The notes under the pieces: model-generated
What the model was told of the DNA's origin: nothing
The model's database searches: none
Seen by the model: the letters and a program-made list of their open reading frames with translations, nothing else
NCBI GenBank assembly: GCA_036768485.1
Contig: JAVLUZ010000154.1
Location: 27,229,103 to 27,293,102 of the forward strand
DNA from: Mermis nigrescens
Taxonomy: Eukaryota; Nematoda; Enoplea; Mermithida; Mermithidae
DNA length: 64,000 nt
Direction of reading: 5' to 3'
Shown: positions 1-60,982 of the stretch, piece by piece
Layout of the letters: each line of letters begins with the position of its first letter
Numbering within the stretch: the first letter of the stretch is position 1
Position numbers and translations under genes: made by a program

Positions 1-1263
1 TATCGTAACCCTCGGCTTACTGTCGATGAAAATTCTTAAAATTCATGCACGAACTTATGTGGAACAGATTATAACCATTTTTATATAAACCAACTAATTT
101 GGTTAGCAATCAAGAGTATACTGTTTGAAAAACGGATTTCTACAGTTTATCCTAAAAAAGTGCAAATTTGGGCCTTCAAACTTAATAAGCTTACCAGTTT
201 TTAAGATATGAGCGTGGAACCTAGCAAAATAGTTGCGTTTTAAAGAGTGCTATCCAAAAACTATACATAAGTTGTGGTTATAACAGTATGTGGTTCTTTC
301 TGTAATCTCAAAAAACCTCTAATTTGAGGTGGAAATCTTCAATAGTTTTCGACTTTTTACAAATTTCACTCAGTTTTCTGCGTGTAAATTGAGTTGTTTT
401 CTATTTTAATATAACAAATAAGGTATCATCTGGAAGCTCATTGAATGTTGAGTCTAATAAGCACAAATTTGTCATAATTTACGCATCTTGTGCACAATTA
501 GAAGCCTACGAACAATAATCTATACAGTTTAGAGTGAAAACAACGTGCTCAACTCTTCTATTTATTATTGAACCGTAGTGCACGTTTCATATGCAGGTAT
601 TTCTAACCTCACGTAAGTGTCTGGAGCGCCTAATTGTGAATTTACGTACTAACATGCTACACTGACTCATCATGTGTACTTACCTTATTGTCTGCACCGT
701 GATACTTGTCGTTTTCTCTTATTTTAGTAAACCTATAATGATGAGTGTGTTTAAAAGAACAGAAAGCGACCAAGAACAGCAGGTTAAAAAATAGACTACC
801 AAAATGCATTATGATTGGTTAAAAAATTCTGCCATACACAATCTTGGGGTCAGCCTCAAATAGGTTTTCATTCTCCTTTGAATTTTTTCACCCTAACCCC
901 TGCGAACAAGATGCTGCTATTGTAAAAAAATCAGATATCCTTAACTTGTGATCTCTCTGCAAAATTGGGTGAAGCTTACAATAATTGACTTAATTGTAGA
1001 ATGATCTACATAGCATGGCAAAAGGGTCTAAGTGCATACCTAGGTCAAAATAGAGTTAGACATATCACTCGATTCATCTCGAGACCCCTTAAACCTGGTC
1101 TTGTACCATAATAATGAAAATTCACTATGCAAAACGTCAGAACCTAAAGGGTCTAGTACACCAAAAGGTCTAAGTCAAAAACTTTGAACTCGTTTTTCTA
1201 AAAAAAATCATTACTGTACTCAGACCCTTTGCCGTGCGGGAGGCGAACTATAAACGGATCAAA
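1..1263. other. AT-rich stretch without recognisable gene
   Basis: No coding signal seen on either strand. It lies downstream of the Notch stop and may be intergenic. Confidence 0.6.
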
Positions 1264-1565
1264 TCATACGTGTTCTTGCGAGGGAGAGGGTTTAGCCCCC
1301 AAAATGGCTACTAAACCTCGCAAAATGGCTGTGTGACCCCCAGCATTGTCGATTCTTGCAAAAAGTATGTATTTTAAGCGTTTTAGCTCATTTTCCGCTA
1401 AGTCTAAAATTTTCCGCATTTGGTGCCATCTACACATTTTTAGCTATATTTTGCTCAATTTACTCGATTTGTTCCAGATTATTTCGGATTTTTCTCAAAA
1501 TTCTTCATTTTCTAGAAGGAATGAGCATTGTCCGAAGCGTCAAAGAACAGTCTGTTTGACATAAG
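1264..1565 (+). repeat. Diverged copy of dispersed element family B
   Basis: Starts CATACGTGTTCTTGCGAGGG and carries the family-B middle (TTTTTAGCTATATTTTGCTCA, TCTAGAAGGAATGAGCATTG). Other copies lie near 23095, 41925 and 50155. The open frames here are by-products of the repeat. Confidence 0.55.
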
Positions 1566-2390
1566 ACAATCTTTCCGTATTTAAATGAATAAAAAATTTA
1601 AAGTCAGATTCGTACTTTCGATGTTATTACGAACAGTAGAAAAAATAACCTCCAAAGTTCTTGAACAAGTTATTTTTTCGGATTAAATTCCAAACATTCT
1701 TGAATGCAAACAAAATTTAAAGGCAGATTCGCAGCCCTGATGTTCCGGAGAACATTTAAAAAAATTTATTATCTATTACGTTATGGAACTAAAGTGGTGA
1801 AACTATGCAACCACAGAATGTAAAGGACATTTAAAAAAATAAGAATCAGCAACGCTCTATAAATAAAGTTGATTTTCGAAGAAGGCTTACGCTCTGGAGG
1901 AACACTTCGAAAAAAATTCGCGTTTTGCAACGCTTTAGTATCAAAATGGATTTTTAATGTTAACTTTACACCTCTACAATAATTCAATGTTTGGTATAAT
2001 TAAACACGTTCACGTGTGTGATCCTAAATGCTTAGTACATTTTCATAAATAGGATCATGTCCCAAATCGAGAGCAACTAACAGACAAAATCCTGCCGAAA
2101 ATGTCTTTTTTGTAAGTGAGGCGGCACTTTCCAGCTCCGAGCTATTTTTAGCTCTTCTTTTTGCGCTTCGTAGGTTTGATGCTTCATCTGTAGATGAAGC
2201 AGCGCAATTTCTTTTTTTGCTTAAGCACTGATTCGGCTCGCGCTAGCACTTCGAACACTGGCCAGTAACAGCACTCAAGCTGCCCAGTAGAACTCTACAT
2301 TTTTCACCCCAAAGTCGGAGCTTTACACCTCCAAAACTAACAGTATTGAGAGTAAAAAACGCGACTAAGTGCTATGTGTAACTGCTGACA

Positions 2391-2960
2391 TGTACCTTAT
2401 TTTTAGAATAGTTCGCACCATCCGATTGATGACCGGAGAAGTTGACAGACAAAAAAGAGGTCGAAAACCATTTTTTATGATAGAATTTGAACATTACAAC
2501 TCCAGAATTAACTTTATATTGAGTTTAAAGAAATGCACCAGAGTGCGATGTGTAAGTCTTGAGACGCACTTTATTTTTATGATACTTCGTACGTCCCGAT
2601 TTACAGCCGGATAGGTTGGCAAATTAAAAAAAAATGTAAAAACGTTTTCTCACCAATCACCAGAATAAAAACTTTAAAAATCCTTAATTCCGTATTGACT
2701 TCACACGGACGCAGTCAAATTCTACGTGTACCCCCTGAAATGTAGAACATTTTTATCAGAAAGTTTTTCTCCGACTCTTAACCGGATAAGTTGCAGATAA
2801 AAAACAGACCAAAATTTTTTCATTTTTAGATTCTTTACAACTGCCACTCTGAAAATAAGTAACCTTTTAAAAAAATATGGCTTTAGTCTTACTAAATTGT
2901 CGACATTTAAGAAACAACAGAATGCAAAACTGAGTTAGATAAGTTGTGTGACCGACCAAA
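2391..2960. repeat. Degenerate tandem repeat, period about 173-180 bp
   Basis: Three blocks share a TTATTTTTA...CGTACGTCCCG-like start and ACCGGATAAGTTGCAGA-like end (about 2391, 2564 and 2744). The preceding 1600-2390 is similar in style but too diverged to delimit. The arrangement (tandem blocks followed by the segment at 3046) recurs at 16036-17540. Confidence 0.55.
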
Positions 2961-3045
2961 AGTTAAAAACTATGTTATAAGATTACAGTAAAAGTTGACA
3001 CGCGCAATTCTAAGTGTACAGTGACCTAAAAGAAGAATAAAAACA

Positions 3046-3170
3046 ATGGCATCAGATTTTTTATTACCTATCGTTAAAAAAACCGTCCGCCCAGGTGTGT
3101 GCCGTTATAGCTGCTGGGGACATAGGGGCGCCCAAGTATATTATAAAGTACGCGCTACCTATGATGCATT
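3046..3170 (+). repeat. Cap segment copy 1 (shared with 17380-17540)
   Basis: Contains TTATTACCTATCGTTAAAAA, CCCAGGTG, AAGTATATTATA and GCGCTACCTATGAT, in the same order as at 17380-17540 beside the Notch ankyrin exon. It sits between a tandem array and the GC-rich composite repeat. Function unknown. Confidence 0.6.
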
Positions 3171-3718
3171 CAAAGCTTTGCTTACTGTGGCATCGGCGAT
3201 GTCGCCGATTTATCGATTGTCGGCGATATCGCTAAAGCCTCATTCATACTCCACGCATCACGCCGAACTTGCGAAAATCGCAGCTTGCAGGATTAAGCCC
3301 GAAACATACTTCACGCGATTCGCGCCGCAGAGGGGTTTGCGGCCACAGTATACCCAAAAATGTGACGTCATGGCGCGAAACTGGCGCGGCGAAATTCATC
3401 TGCCGCTTCGCGTCACCTAGGCATACTTCACGCGGCGCAGTCGCCGCGCGGCAAGAAAAAAATGGCGCCAACTGGGCGACCCTTCGCCGCTTCGCTCGAT
3501 GTTGGCATACTCCGTGCGAATGGCCGCAATGATAGCGCGTTGATTTCTATCATAATCGATTTTTTTAAAATCGGTGAAAGCTCATTTAAATTCATTTATG
3601 CATTTACAATGTAGGTTACCATGTTAGGACACCATGTACATATGCATGTATGTACCACTGATGTCGGCTGGTTAGCAGAATCACACGATATCATTCTGAA
3701 AGAGATGGAGGAGGAAGT

Positions 3719-4126
3719 TTGTTTTACACTTGCTTGTTATCTGCACAGTGCAGGAAAATTCTGCACCTCATTTATCAGTGTTGTATCGAAATCTACGATC
3801 CTAAGCAAAAAATGCGTACAGCAAAAATAAAATCACACAACCGAGTGGTCAGAAGCATTCAGGATTCATGCACCTTTTCTATACAAGAAATGACAAAACT
3901 TCCAGAATCAATGACTGAACGTCTTGCATCCTGCATGAATTTTTTAACACTATTTATTCAAAAGACAGGTATGTACGCAATAATTAAAAGCTACACAACA
4001 AATTGGAGAAAGTCCGATCAAAAACGTACAAATCCAGTACTGCCACATACGTACTTCTATGCATACGTGGGCAGCAAGAAAATTCTGGGGGTGCAAGATT
4101 TTTCAAAGGTCAAAAAATGGTCTTAA
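3719..4126 (+). CDS. Hypothetical repeat-borne open frame, copy 1 (3' end replaced)
   Basis: Encodes KLPESMTERLASCMNF and related sequence also open in copies 2 and 3. The last residues (from about 4062) come from the inserted element, so the frame is broken here. Not recognised as any family; probably a transposon fragment rather than a host gene. Confidence 0.2.
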   Translation: MFYTCLLSAQCRKILHLIYQCCIEIYDPKQKMRTAKIKSHNRVVRSIQDSCTFSIQEMTKLPESMTERLASCMNFLTLFIQKTGMYAIIKSYTTNWRKSDQKRTNPVLPHTYFYAYVGSKKILGVQDFSKVKKWS

Positions 4127-4430
4127 AAATGGTGGTATGCATAGGTGGGCTGGGCAGCACCGAAATTCTGGGGGGGGGGTGAAAAAATTTCTGGGGGGGG
4201 TGAAAAAATTTTTAAAGGTCAAAAAATTGTCTTAAAAGTGGTTGTATGGCGAAAAAAACACCATTTTTCGACGTTTCTCGTCGAGCACTATCCAATGGTA
4301 TAAAAAATTGCTAAGAAAGCAAAAAAAAAATTTTCTGGGGGGGGGGGGTATTTTGATTTCTGGGGGGGGGTATTTTGATTTCTGGGGGGGTGCATACCCC
4401 CAAACCCCCATGCCCATGTGTGGTGGTATG
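4062..4430. mobile_element. Small nonautonomous element inserted in copy 1
   Basis: Absent from copy 2, where CTTCTATG runs straight into ACATTTC. Begins CATACGTGGGCAGC and ends TGCCCATGTGTGG; TATG flanks both sides. Internal G-runs (TTCTGGGGGG). The same family occurs at 22701-22957, where an 8-bp duplication is clear, and probably at 14850-15060. Confidence 0.75.
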
Positions 4431-4900
4431 ACATTTCAAAATCGACGAAGATCGTTTGCGCTCACATAGATATGTACTTCATTATGGATTCAGAGCAGAT
4501 CAATACTGGCGCACCTCATTAGCATTCGCGAGGGAAGTCCAAACGTTTGGACTTCTGCGGCGCGGCGAAAAAATTCGAAAAAATGCTAAAAATAGACATT
4601 CTTTGCCTCTCGCCGCGCGGTGAAGTATGCCATGGAAAGCGGCAAAAAAATTGGACTTCAGCGAATTTGGTTGCGGCGCGGCGGCCGCTTGAAGTATGCC
4701 TTGGGCCGCTTGAAGTATGCCTTGAAATGCGGCGCGGCAAACTTCGCGCCTCGCCGCGCGGCGCCAGGAAGTATGCCATGGGTCAGCGCGAATTCGGCGC
4801 GGCGACCGCTGCGGCGAATTTGCGCCTTTCGCTGCGCCGCGTGAAGTATGTTTCGGGCTTTAGATTTGCACGCGAATTCAATTCATACTTTCGCGCGAAT

Positions 4901-6080
4901 CGCAGGATCTTCTGCGACACGATTTTTCAATTCATACTTCCTGCGAAAATCGCAACACAGAATAAATCGCGCAATCCAGAAATTTCATTGTGCGATAATT
5001 CGCGTTGTAATTCATACTTCATCGCGTGTTTTTGTGCGAAAAGTGTCAAAAGTTACTGTTTTTAGCAACAAATTGACGACGGACGCGAATTGGCAAAATT
5101 AGGGATTGATGCAAGTTCGCGTTTTTTTATACACTCAGTTCCGATTAAAATGTCAATTTTGACGATTTACGGCCCTAGTCGGCCATTATGTAAATGGCGC
5201 AAACGTTGAATGCATGTTCGAAATGCACCTGTCAAATGGGCAATGGGTTGAATTTGTAATGAGGAAAGTCGAGAAAAGGACAAAGAAAAAACGCGCGAAA
5301 AAATCATACGATATTTCGCAAGATTCGCAGAAAAAATTGCACGTTGCATCGCAGGAAAACCTAATTCGCTGTGTGGACAAAAAAACCAGCGACAACATGG
5401 CACCTCACCACCGCTTCGTGCAATGCGTTTATACTTCCTGCGAACTGCCGCAGAACCAGGACGCTGAGTTATAAATGTTGTCAATGTTTTTTTGTTCGAA
5501 AATTCCAGAGAACTCATTTTAAATTAAACACATTATATAACACGATAACACGTGTATCCAAATCAGCGGAACATCGAAATCCAACGTGATTAAGCGCCTC
5601 CTGGAAAAAGATTCGAACATCAAAAGTCGCTTAAAAGTGTTTCATTTTGCTTAATAATGAAAAAATTATTTCTGTAAATAGTTCCTTATTTTCAAAATAA
5701 TGTTTCTCTATTAAAAGAATTTAACTGATGATTCTTTTTGAAGAGATTATTGATAAAGAAGATACACAATTATAATATCAAAAAATTAAACAAATTGATA
5801 AAATGAATAAGTCAAACGAATGTACGAGTACGTGCATAACACCACCTATACCTAGCAGTACGCAAGAATGATCAGTGGCAATGTTCTCCTATTGCGCAAA
5901 TCGATACCTCATTAAAATTCAAAATGATTCGACAACGACACTCACAACCTCATTAGAATTCGCAAGAGCAATGGGCTTTTTGACTTTTGCGGAGCAGCGA
6001 AAAACGGCCGAAAAAGCTAAAAATAACAATTTTGACTTCTTGCGGTGCGGCAGATGTATAAATTGGAAAGTGGCGAAAAA
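4901..6080. repeat. Spacer between composite copies, with further CATACTTC motifs
   Basis: Contains ATTCATACTTCCTGCG and ATTCATACTTCATCGC near short CG-rich inverted stretches (to about 5480), then plain AT-rich sequence. No gene recognised. Confidence 0.45.
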
Positions 6081-7495
6081 ATCTAGACTTGAATCAGTCC
6101 GCGGCACGGCGGCCGCGTGAAGTATAAAGCCCGAAACATATTTTACGCGGCGCGGCAGAACGGCGCAAATTCGCCGCAGCGGTTGCCGTGCCAAATTCGC
6201 GCTGACCCATGGCATATGTACTTCCTGACGCCGCGCGGCGAGCGCGAAGTTTGCCGCGCCGAATTTCAAGGCATACTCTTAGCGGCCCAAGGCATACTTC
6301 AAGCGGCCGCCGTGCCGCAACCTAAAGCCTGAAACATACTTCACGCGATTTGCGCCACAAAGGGGTTTGCGGCCAAAGTATACCCAAAAATGTGATGTCA
6401 TGGCGCGAAACTGGCGCGGCAAAATTCATCTGCCGCTTCGCGTCACCTAGGCATACTTCACGCAGAGCAGTCGCCGCGTGGCAAAGAAAAAATGGCGCCA
6501 ACTGGGCGACCCTTCGCCGCTTCGCTCGATGTTGGCATACTCCGTGCGAATTGCCACAATGATAGCGCGTTGATTTCTATCATAATCGATTTTTTTAAAA
6601 TCGGTGAAAGCTCATTTAAATTCATTTATGCATTTACAATGTAGGTTACCATGTTAGGACACCATGTACATACGTATGTACGTAAGTATGTACCACTGAT
6701 TTCGGCTAGATGGAGGAGGAAGTTTGTTTTACACTTGCTTGTTATCTGCTTACTGCAGGAAAATTCTGCACCTCATTTATCAATGTTGTATCGGAATCCA
6801 TGATCCTAAGCAAAAAATGCGTGCAGCAAAAATAAAATCACACAACCGAGTGGTCAGAAGTATTCAGGATTCATGCACCTTTTCTGTACAAGAAATGACA
6901 AAACTTCCAGAATCAATGACTGAACGTCTTGCATCCTGCATGAATTTTTTAACACTATTTATTCGAAAGACAGGTATGTACGCAATAATTAAAAGCTACA
7001 TAACAAATTGGAGGAAGTCCGATCAAAAACGTACAAATCCAGTACTCCCACATACGTACTTCTATGACATTTCAAAATCAACGAAGATCGTTTGCGCTAA
7101 CGTAGATACGTACTTCATTATAGATTCAGAGCAGATCGATACCGACGCACCTCATTAGCATTCGCGAAGAAAGTCCAAACGTTTGGACTTCTGTGGCACG
7201 GCGAAAATTGAAAAATACTAAAAATAGACATTATTTGCTGCTCGCCACGCGGTGAAGTGTGCCATGAAAAGCCGCAAAAAATTGGACTTTAGCGAATTTG
7301 GTTGCGGCGCGGCGGCTGCTTGAAGTATGCCTTGGGCCGCTTGAAGTATGCCTTGAAATGCGGCGCTGCAAACTTCGCGCCTCGCCGCGCGGCGCCAGGA
7401 AGTATGCCATGAGTCAGCGCGAATTCGGCGCAGCGACCGCTGCGGCGAATTTGCGCCGTTCGCCACGCCGCGTAAAGTATGTTTCGGGCTTAATT
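6081..7495 (+). repeat. GC-rich composite repeat, copy 2
   Basis: Matches copy 1 closely from AAACATACTTCACGCGAT onward and lacks the 4062-4430 insertion. Faces copy 3 tail to tail around 7495, so copies 2 and 3 form a large inverted repeat of about 1 kb per arm. Confidence 0.75.
6724..7158 (+). CDS. Hypothetical repeat-borne open frame, copy 2 (longest)
   Basis: 144 codons, uninterrupted: MFYTCLLSAYCRKILHL ... DSEQIDTDAPH. It shows the full length of the frame truncated in copies 1 and 3. No motif recognised. It lacks any visible host-gene context and is part of the composite repeat. Confidence 0.25.
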   Translation: MFYTCLLSAYCRKILHLIYQCCIGIHDPKQKMRAAKIKSHNRVVRSIQDSCTFSVQEMTKLPESMTERLASCMNFLTLFIRKTGMYAIIKSYITNWRKSDQKRTNPVLPHTYFYDISKSTKIVCANVDTYFIIDSEQIDTDAPH

Positions 7496-8610
7496 CGCTA
7501 AAGTCAATTTTTTTACCGCTTTTCATGGCATACTTCACCGTGCGGCGAGAAGCAAATAATGTCTATTTTTAGCATTTTTTCGAATTTTTTCGCCGCACCG
7601 CAGAAGTCCAAACGTTTGGACTTTCCTCGCGAATGCTAATGAGGTGCGCCGGTATCGATCTGCTCTGAATCTCTAATGAAGTACGTATCTACGTGAGCGT
7701 AAACGATCTTCGTCGATTTTGAAATGTCATAGAAGTACGTATGTGACAGTACTGGATTTGTACGTTTTTGATCGGACTTTCTCCAATTTGTTGTGTAGCT
7801 TTTAATTATTGCGTACATACCTGTCTTTTGAATAAATAGTGTTAAAAAATTCATGCAGGATGCAAGACGTTCAGTCATTGATTGTGGAAGTTTTGTCATT
7901 CCTTGTATAGAAAAGGTGCATGAATCCTGGATACTTCTGACCACTCGGTTGTGTGATTTCATTTTTGCTGTACGCATTTTTTGCTTAGGATCGTAGATTT
8001 CGATACAGCACTGATAAATGAGGTGCAGAATTTTCCTGCACTAAGCAGATAACAAGCAAGTGTAAAACAAACTTCCTCTCCATCTCTTGCAGAATGATAT
8101 CGTGTGATTCTGCTAATCAGCCGACATCAGTGGTACATACATACATACATACATATGTACATGGTGTCCTACATTGTAAATGCATAAATGAATCTAAATG
8201 AGCTTTCGCCGATTTAAAAAAATCGATTATGAAAGAAATCAACGCGCTATCATTGCGGCAATTGGCGCGGAGTATGCCAACATTGAGCGAAGCGGCGAAG
8301 GGTCGCCCAGTTGGCGCCATTTTTTCTTGCCGCGCGGCGACTGCGCCGCGTGAAGTATGCCTAGGTGACGCGAAGCGGCAGATGAATTTCGCCGCGCCAG
8401 TTTCGCGCCATGAAGTCACATTTTTGGGTATACTGCGTCGCAAACCCTTTTTGCGGCGCAAATTGCATGAAGTATGTTTCGGGCTTGAATCAAATTGCGC
8501 CGCGCCGCAGCCCGAAGTATACATAAATGGGTTTGCGCGAAATTTCTGTGGAGGACGTTGCGGCAATTTCTCGCCGCTTCACTCGCCGCATGAAGTATAA
8601 ATCAGGCTTA
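7496..8610 (-). repeat. GC-rich composite repeat, copy 3 (inverted)
   Basis: Reverse complement of copies 1 and 2, from the palindromic GTCCAAACGTTTGGAC near 7607 to GCCCGAAGTATACA near 8515. A (CATA)n run lies at 8134-8155. Confidence 0.75.
7636..7977 (-). CDS. Hypothetical repeat-borne open frame, copy 3
   Basis: 113 codons, MRTAKMKSHNRVVRSIQD ... DSEQIDTGAPH, the C-terminal part of the copy 2 frame. An in-frame TAG upstream (GCTTAGTGCAGG, about 8040) removes the N-terminal part. Same caveats as copy 2. Confidence 0.2.
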   Translation of the reverse strand: MRTAKMKSHNRVVRSIQDSCTFSIQGMTKLPQSMTERLASCMNFLTLFIQKTGMYAIIKSYTTNWRKSDQKRTNPVLSHTYFYDISKSTKIVYAHVDTYFIRDSEQIDTGAPH

Positions 8611-8619
8611 ACATTTACT

Positions 8620-9605
8620 TCCGAATTCTACCAAATTTTTTTAGGTTCTATCAAATTCTACTGTAAATTTTGAATCCTACGATCAAGACTGAAATTCTAC
8701 AAAAAAGTGAGTAAAAACGTCATTCTACTGCACTTGACAACCGCGGCGACCTTATAGACAATTTTCAAGCTAAAATGTGAAACCTTTTGACTAATTCGAA
8801 AGAAAAGATATTCCGCAGCATATCGTTATTGGGTGATATTTCCCACTGCCGCATTACTCAAACTTCTAAGACATATTTGAAGTCTTTAGTGTTCCAAAAT
8901 TCATTGAAGTTTTTACACTGAGGCGATAAAAAGCATCTATAATTCAAGCAATCATCGAGAAATATACATTTAGAATTCAGCCGCCAGGAAACGTTTTTCT
9001 TGTGCTATACAACTGCTTACGCTCACCGGTATAAGCATGTTGAGCAATCGGCCAGATCTTACATGTAATACTTGAAACAGGTACCGACTTCCGCATTTTT
9101 TTCATATATTCTATTTTATTAAAAATAAAAACGTTACCTTAAAAACGATACGGTAAAATAGTAGATGCAAAAATTACAATCGATTCTTAATAAGTGAAAT
9201 TTAATTCACATCTGAAAAAAACAGTTTACGAAAAGCGTAAAATAATAAATCTAATTTTCATCCAAGTACTGAATGAATAATAGATACACGCAAAGCAAAA
9301 ACGATACTGCAGTTACGAACATAATTGTAAAATGATTTAACATAATAGGCACGTTGAATTTGCGTAAGCACCCATGAAGTAAATTTCGTACTCAACAAAC
9401 AAAATCGGATAATCAACGAGTTTGCGTTGAAAATTATTAAGGGCAACCTACACACAGAATTACGAAAATCAGAGCAACCTACTATAATACTACAGTATAC
9501 TCGTATTTCATTAACATCGTGATTTTTGAAACTTTAAAGTGACTGCAGAAGTATTGCAAACTAATACGACGAGTGATTTTTTTTACAACATATCGAGTTA
9601 TAAGC
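8620..9605. other. AT-rich stretch, nothing recognised
   Basis: No coding signal, repeat family or RNA gene recognised. Confidence 0.5.
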
Positions 9606-9965
9606 AGATGTATGCAGCATGGGACTTCTGAGGGAGATAAGGTAAATTTTAAAGTGCCTTTTTGAAGGTAAAAAATGGTGGATACGCGTCAAAAACAACA
9701 TTTCCCAACGCTTCTGGCGATGCTCTATCTTTCAAGAGAGCAAGGACGTGACAAATTTCGAAAAAATATCAGAAACGTTCGAGTGAATTAATTGAACTAA
9801 AATTTGACACTTTTGAGCCAACAGATAGCTAGAAACGTTTAAGACAGCACCATTTCTAGCAATTTTTTTGAAAATCGCAAATTCTATGGGGAAGGTGAAA
9901 AAATTTCAGGAGGTAGGTAAAAACCTTTCTAGGAGGGGGTGAAAAAACCCATGATCATGTATGGT
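9606..9965 (-). mobile_element. Family B nonautonomous element
   Basis: Starts CAGCATGGGACTTCTG and ends ATCATGTATGG, the reverse orientation of the family at 23095-23631. Target duplication not clear. Confidence 0.55.
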
Positions 9966-10613
9966 ATGATCTTTCCTGGTGTTAAGCGGCAACATTCCAC
10001 AACTTTTGCATCGCCAAGCCAACCAGGCACAAGCCTTTCAGAATACACTACTGAATGCCCAACTTTCATTATAAGATGTGCCTAATTTCAAATGATTAAG
10101 CGAAAATTTCGTCTTTAATCAGCTGACTTTTAATTTAGAGGTGTTTTGACCACTCAAATTAAAGTTTTGCCTCTAATAAATCATCTTCAAATCCTAAACT
10201 TTTCATCGTAAATCGCGCTCAGGAGTATTCATTCAGCTCTTTTCGATCTTAACTCATCAGCTTATTCTTTTGTCATAAAATTTAGCGAAAAACTACCATT
10301 TGAGCAATTTTTAATCAAAAAAGGATGAACAAAGCATTTTCTGCTTTTACAAACACGAGGAGTGAAAACTTACCGGATAGGAACATGATTTTCGACGTCA
10401 AATATGAAAGTCATTCATTCATTCATTCATTCATCGACATAATTCTCTCATTCCAAGACTGACAAGACAAGTACAAGACCGACGATTATTGTCAATGCAA
10501 TACGGTATGATTTCTTTTTTAAAAAATAAAAACGCGCTCAAGCTACGATTAAGAGAAAAATGCATTAAAACGCACATTTAAGATTTAGCGCGCGACTCGA
10601 ATGCGCTCTTTAA
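9966..10613. repeat. AT-rich stretch with (ATTC)n microsatellite
   Basis: A run of six ATTC units at 10411-10434. Nothing else recognised. Confidence 0.5.
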
Positions 10614-11311
10614 CCATAGATGCACAAGGTTAGGGTCGGCGGCGGAGGGGGAGTAGGGTAGGTAAAATCCTAGAATTTCGTGGTATTTAAAGCATTTTTA
10701 GTCCATTTTGACTACAGTATAACACTTTGATACTAAAAATACATAAATTGATCAATTTTGGCGCTTTTTGAGTAAAAAGTACATAAAAGTACTAATGCAG
10801 CGCGGAGCGCCGGAAAAATTTCGGCATTTTTACTGCTTTTGACCTTAAAAATGGGACAAAAATGCTCCGTCAACTCAAAATCGCCAGACAGTACCTGACT
10901 GGTTGACCCTTCAGTGGGGATAACACCCCAAGGGCCGTATTTAAGGAGGGGGGCGGCCGCCACCCCTTGGCGGGAAAAAAATTCAAAAAAGGCAAGATAA
11001 CGGACGGAAAGATGGAAAAAAATCGAATGCCTTTGCCGTAAAATCTTCAAATTTTCAGCGCTTTGCGACGGATGTGATGTGTTTTCCATAATTCAAGCTC
11101 AACCGCAACCGAAAAATGGCACTGTTATATAGCTTTTTGAGTGAAATTTTTTCCAAAAAAAAACAGTTCGAGTTTTATGATCTTAATAGATAGAGCATGT
11201 CGAGAAACGTCGAAAAATACGGGTTTTGCGAGCTATAGACTAATTTATGTTGAGTCCGGCCCCCTGGCCGAATTACGGGCCTGAATACCCCACCCCCTAT
11301 GTGCATGTATG
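10614..11311 (-). mobile_element. Family A element with a second element nested inside
   Basis: Outer ends CATAGATGCACAAGGTTAGG and TATGTGCATGTATG; flanks TCTTTAAC and CCTTTAAG agree at six of eight positions. Inside, about 10933-11271, another element has ends GGGCCGTATTT and AATTACGGGCC. It lies about 100 bp downstream of the Notch stop, so the 3' UTR may run into it. Confidence 0.6.
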
Positions 11312-11418
11312 CCTTTAAGGTACATTCAACCGTGCGAAAAACAAACTAGAAGGCGCTTACGAATTAAACCAATGAGCCGGAAATTAAATACGGAGAAGGT
11401 TCAATACTCTAACTGCGC

Positions 11419-60982
<49,564 letters not shown>

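Larger units (their letters stand above)
3290..4900 (+). repeat. GC-rich composite repeat, copy 1
   Basis: Two GC-rich islands full of GCGCCGCGCGG-type sequence and the motif CATACTTC/GAAGTATG flank an AT-richer centre holding a short open frame. Copy 2 (from about 6317) repeats it in direct orientation and copy 3 (to about 8540) inverted. This copy is interrupted by a small element at 4062-4430. Confidence 0.75.
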
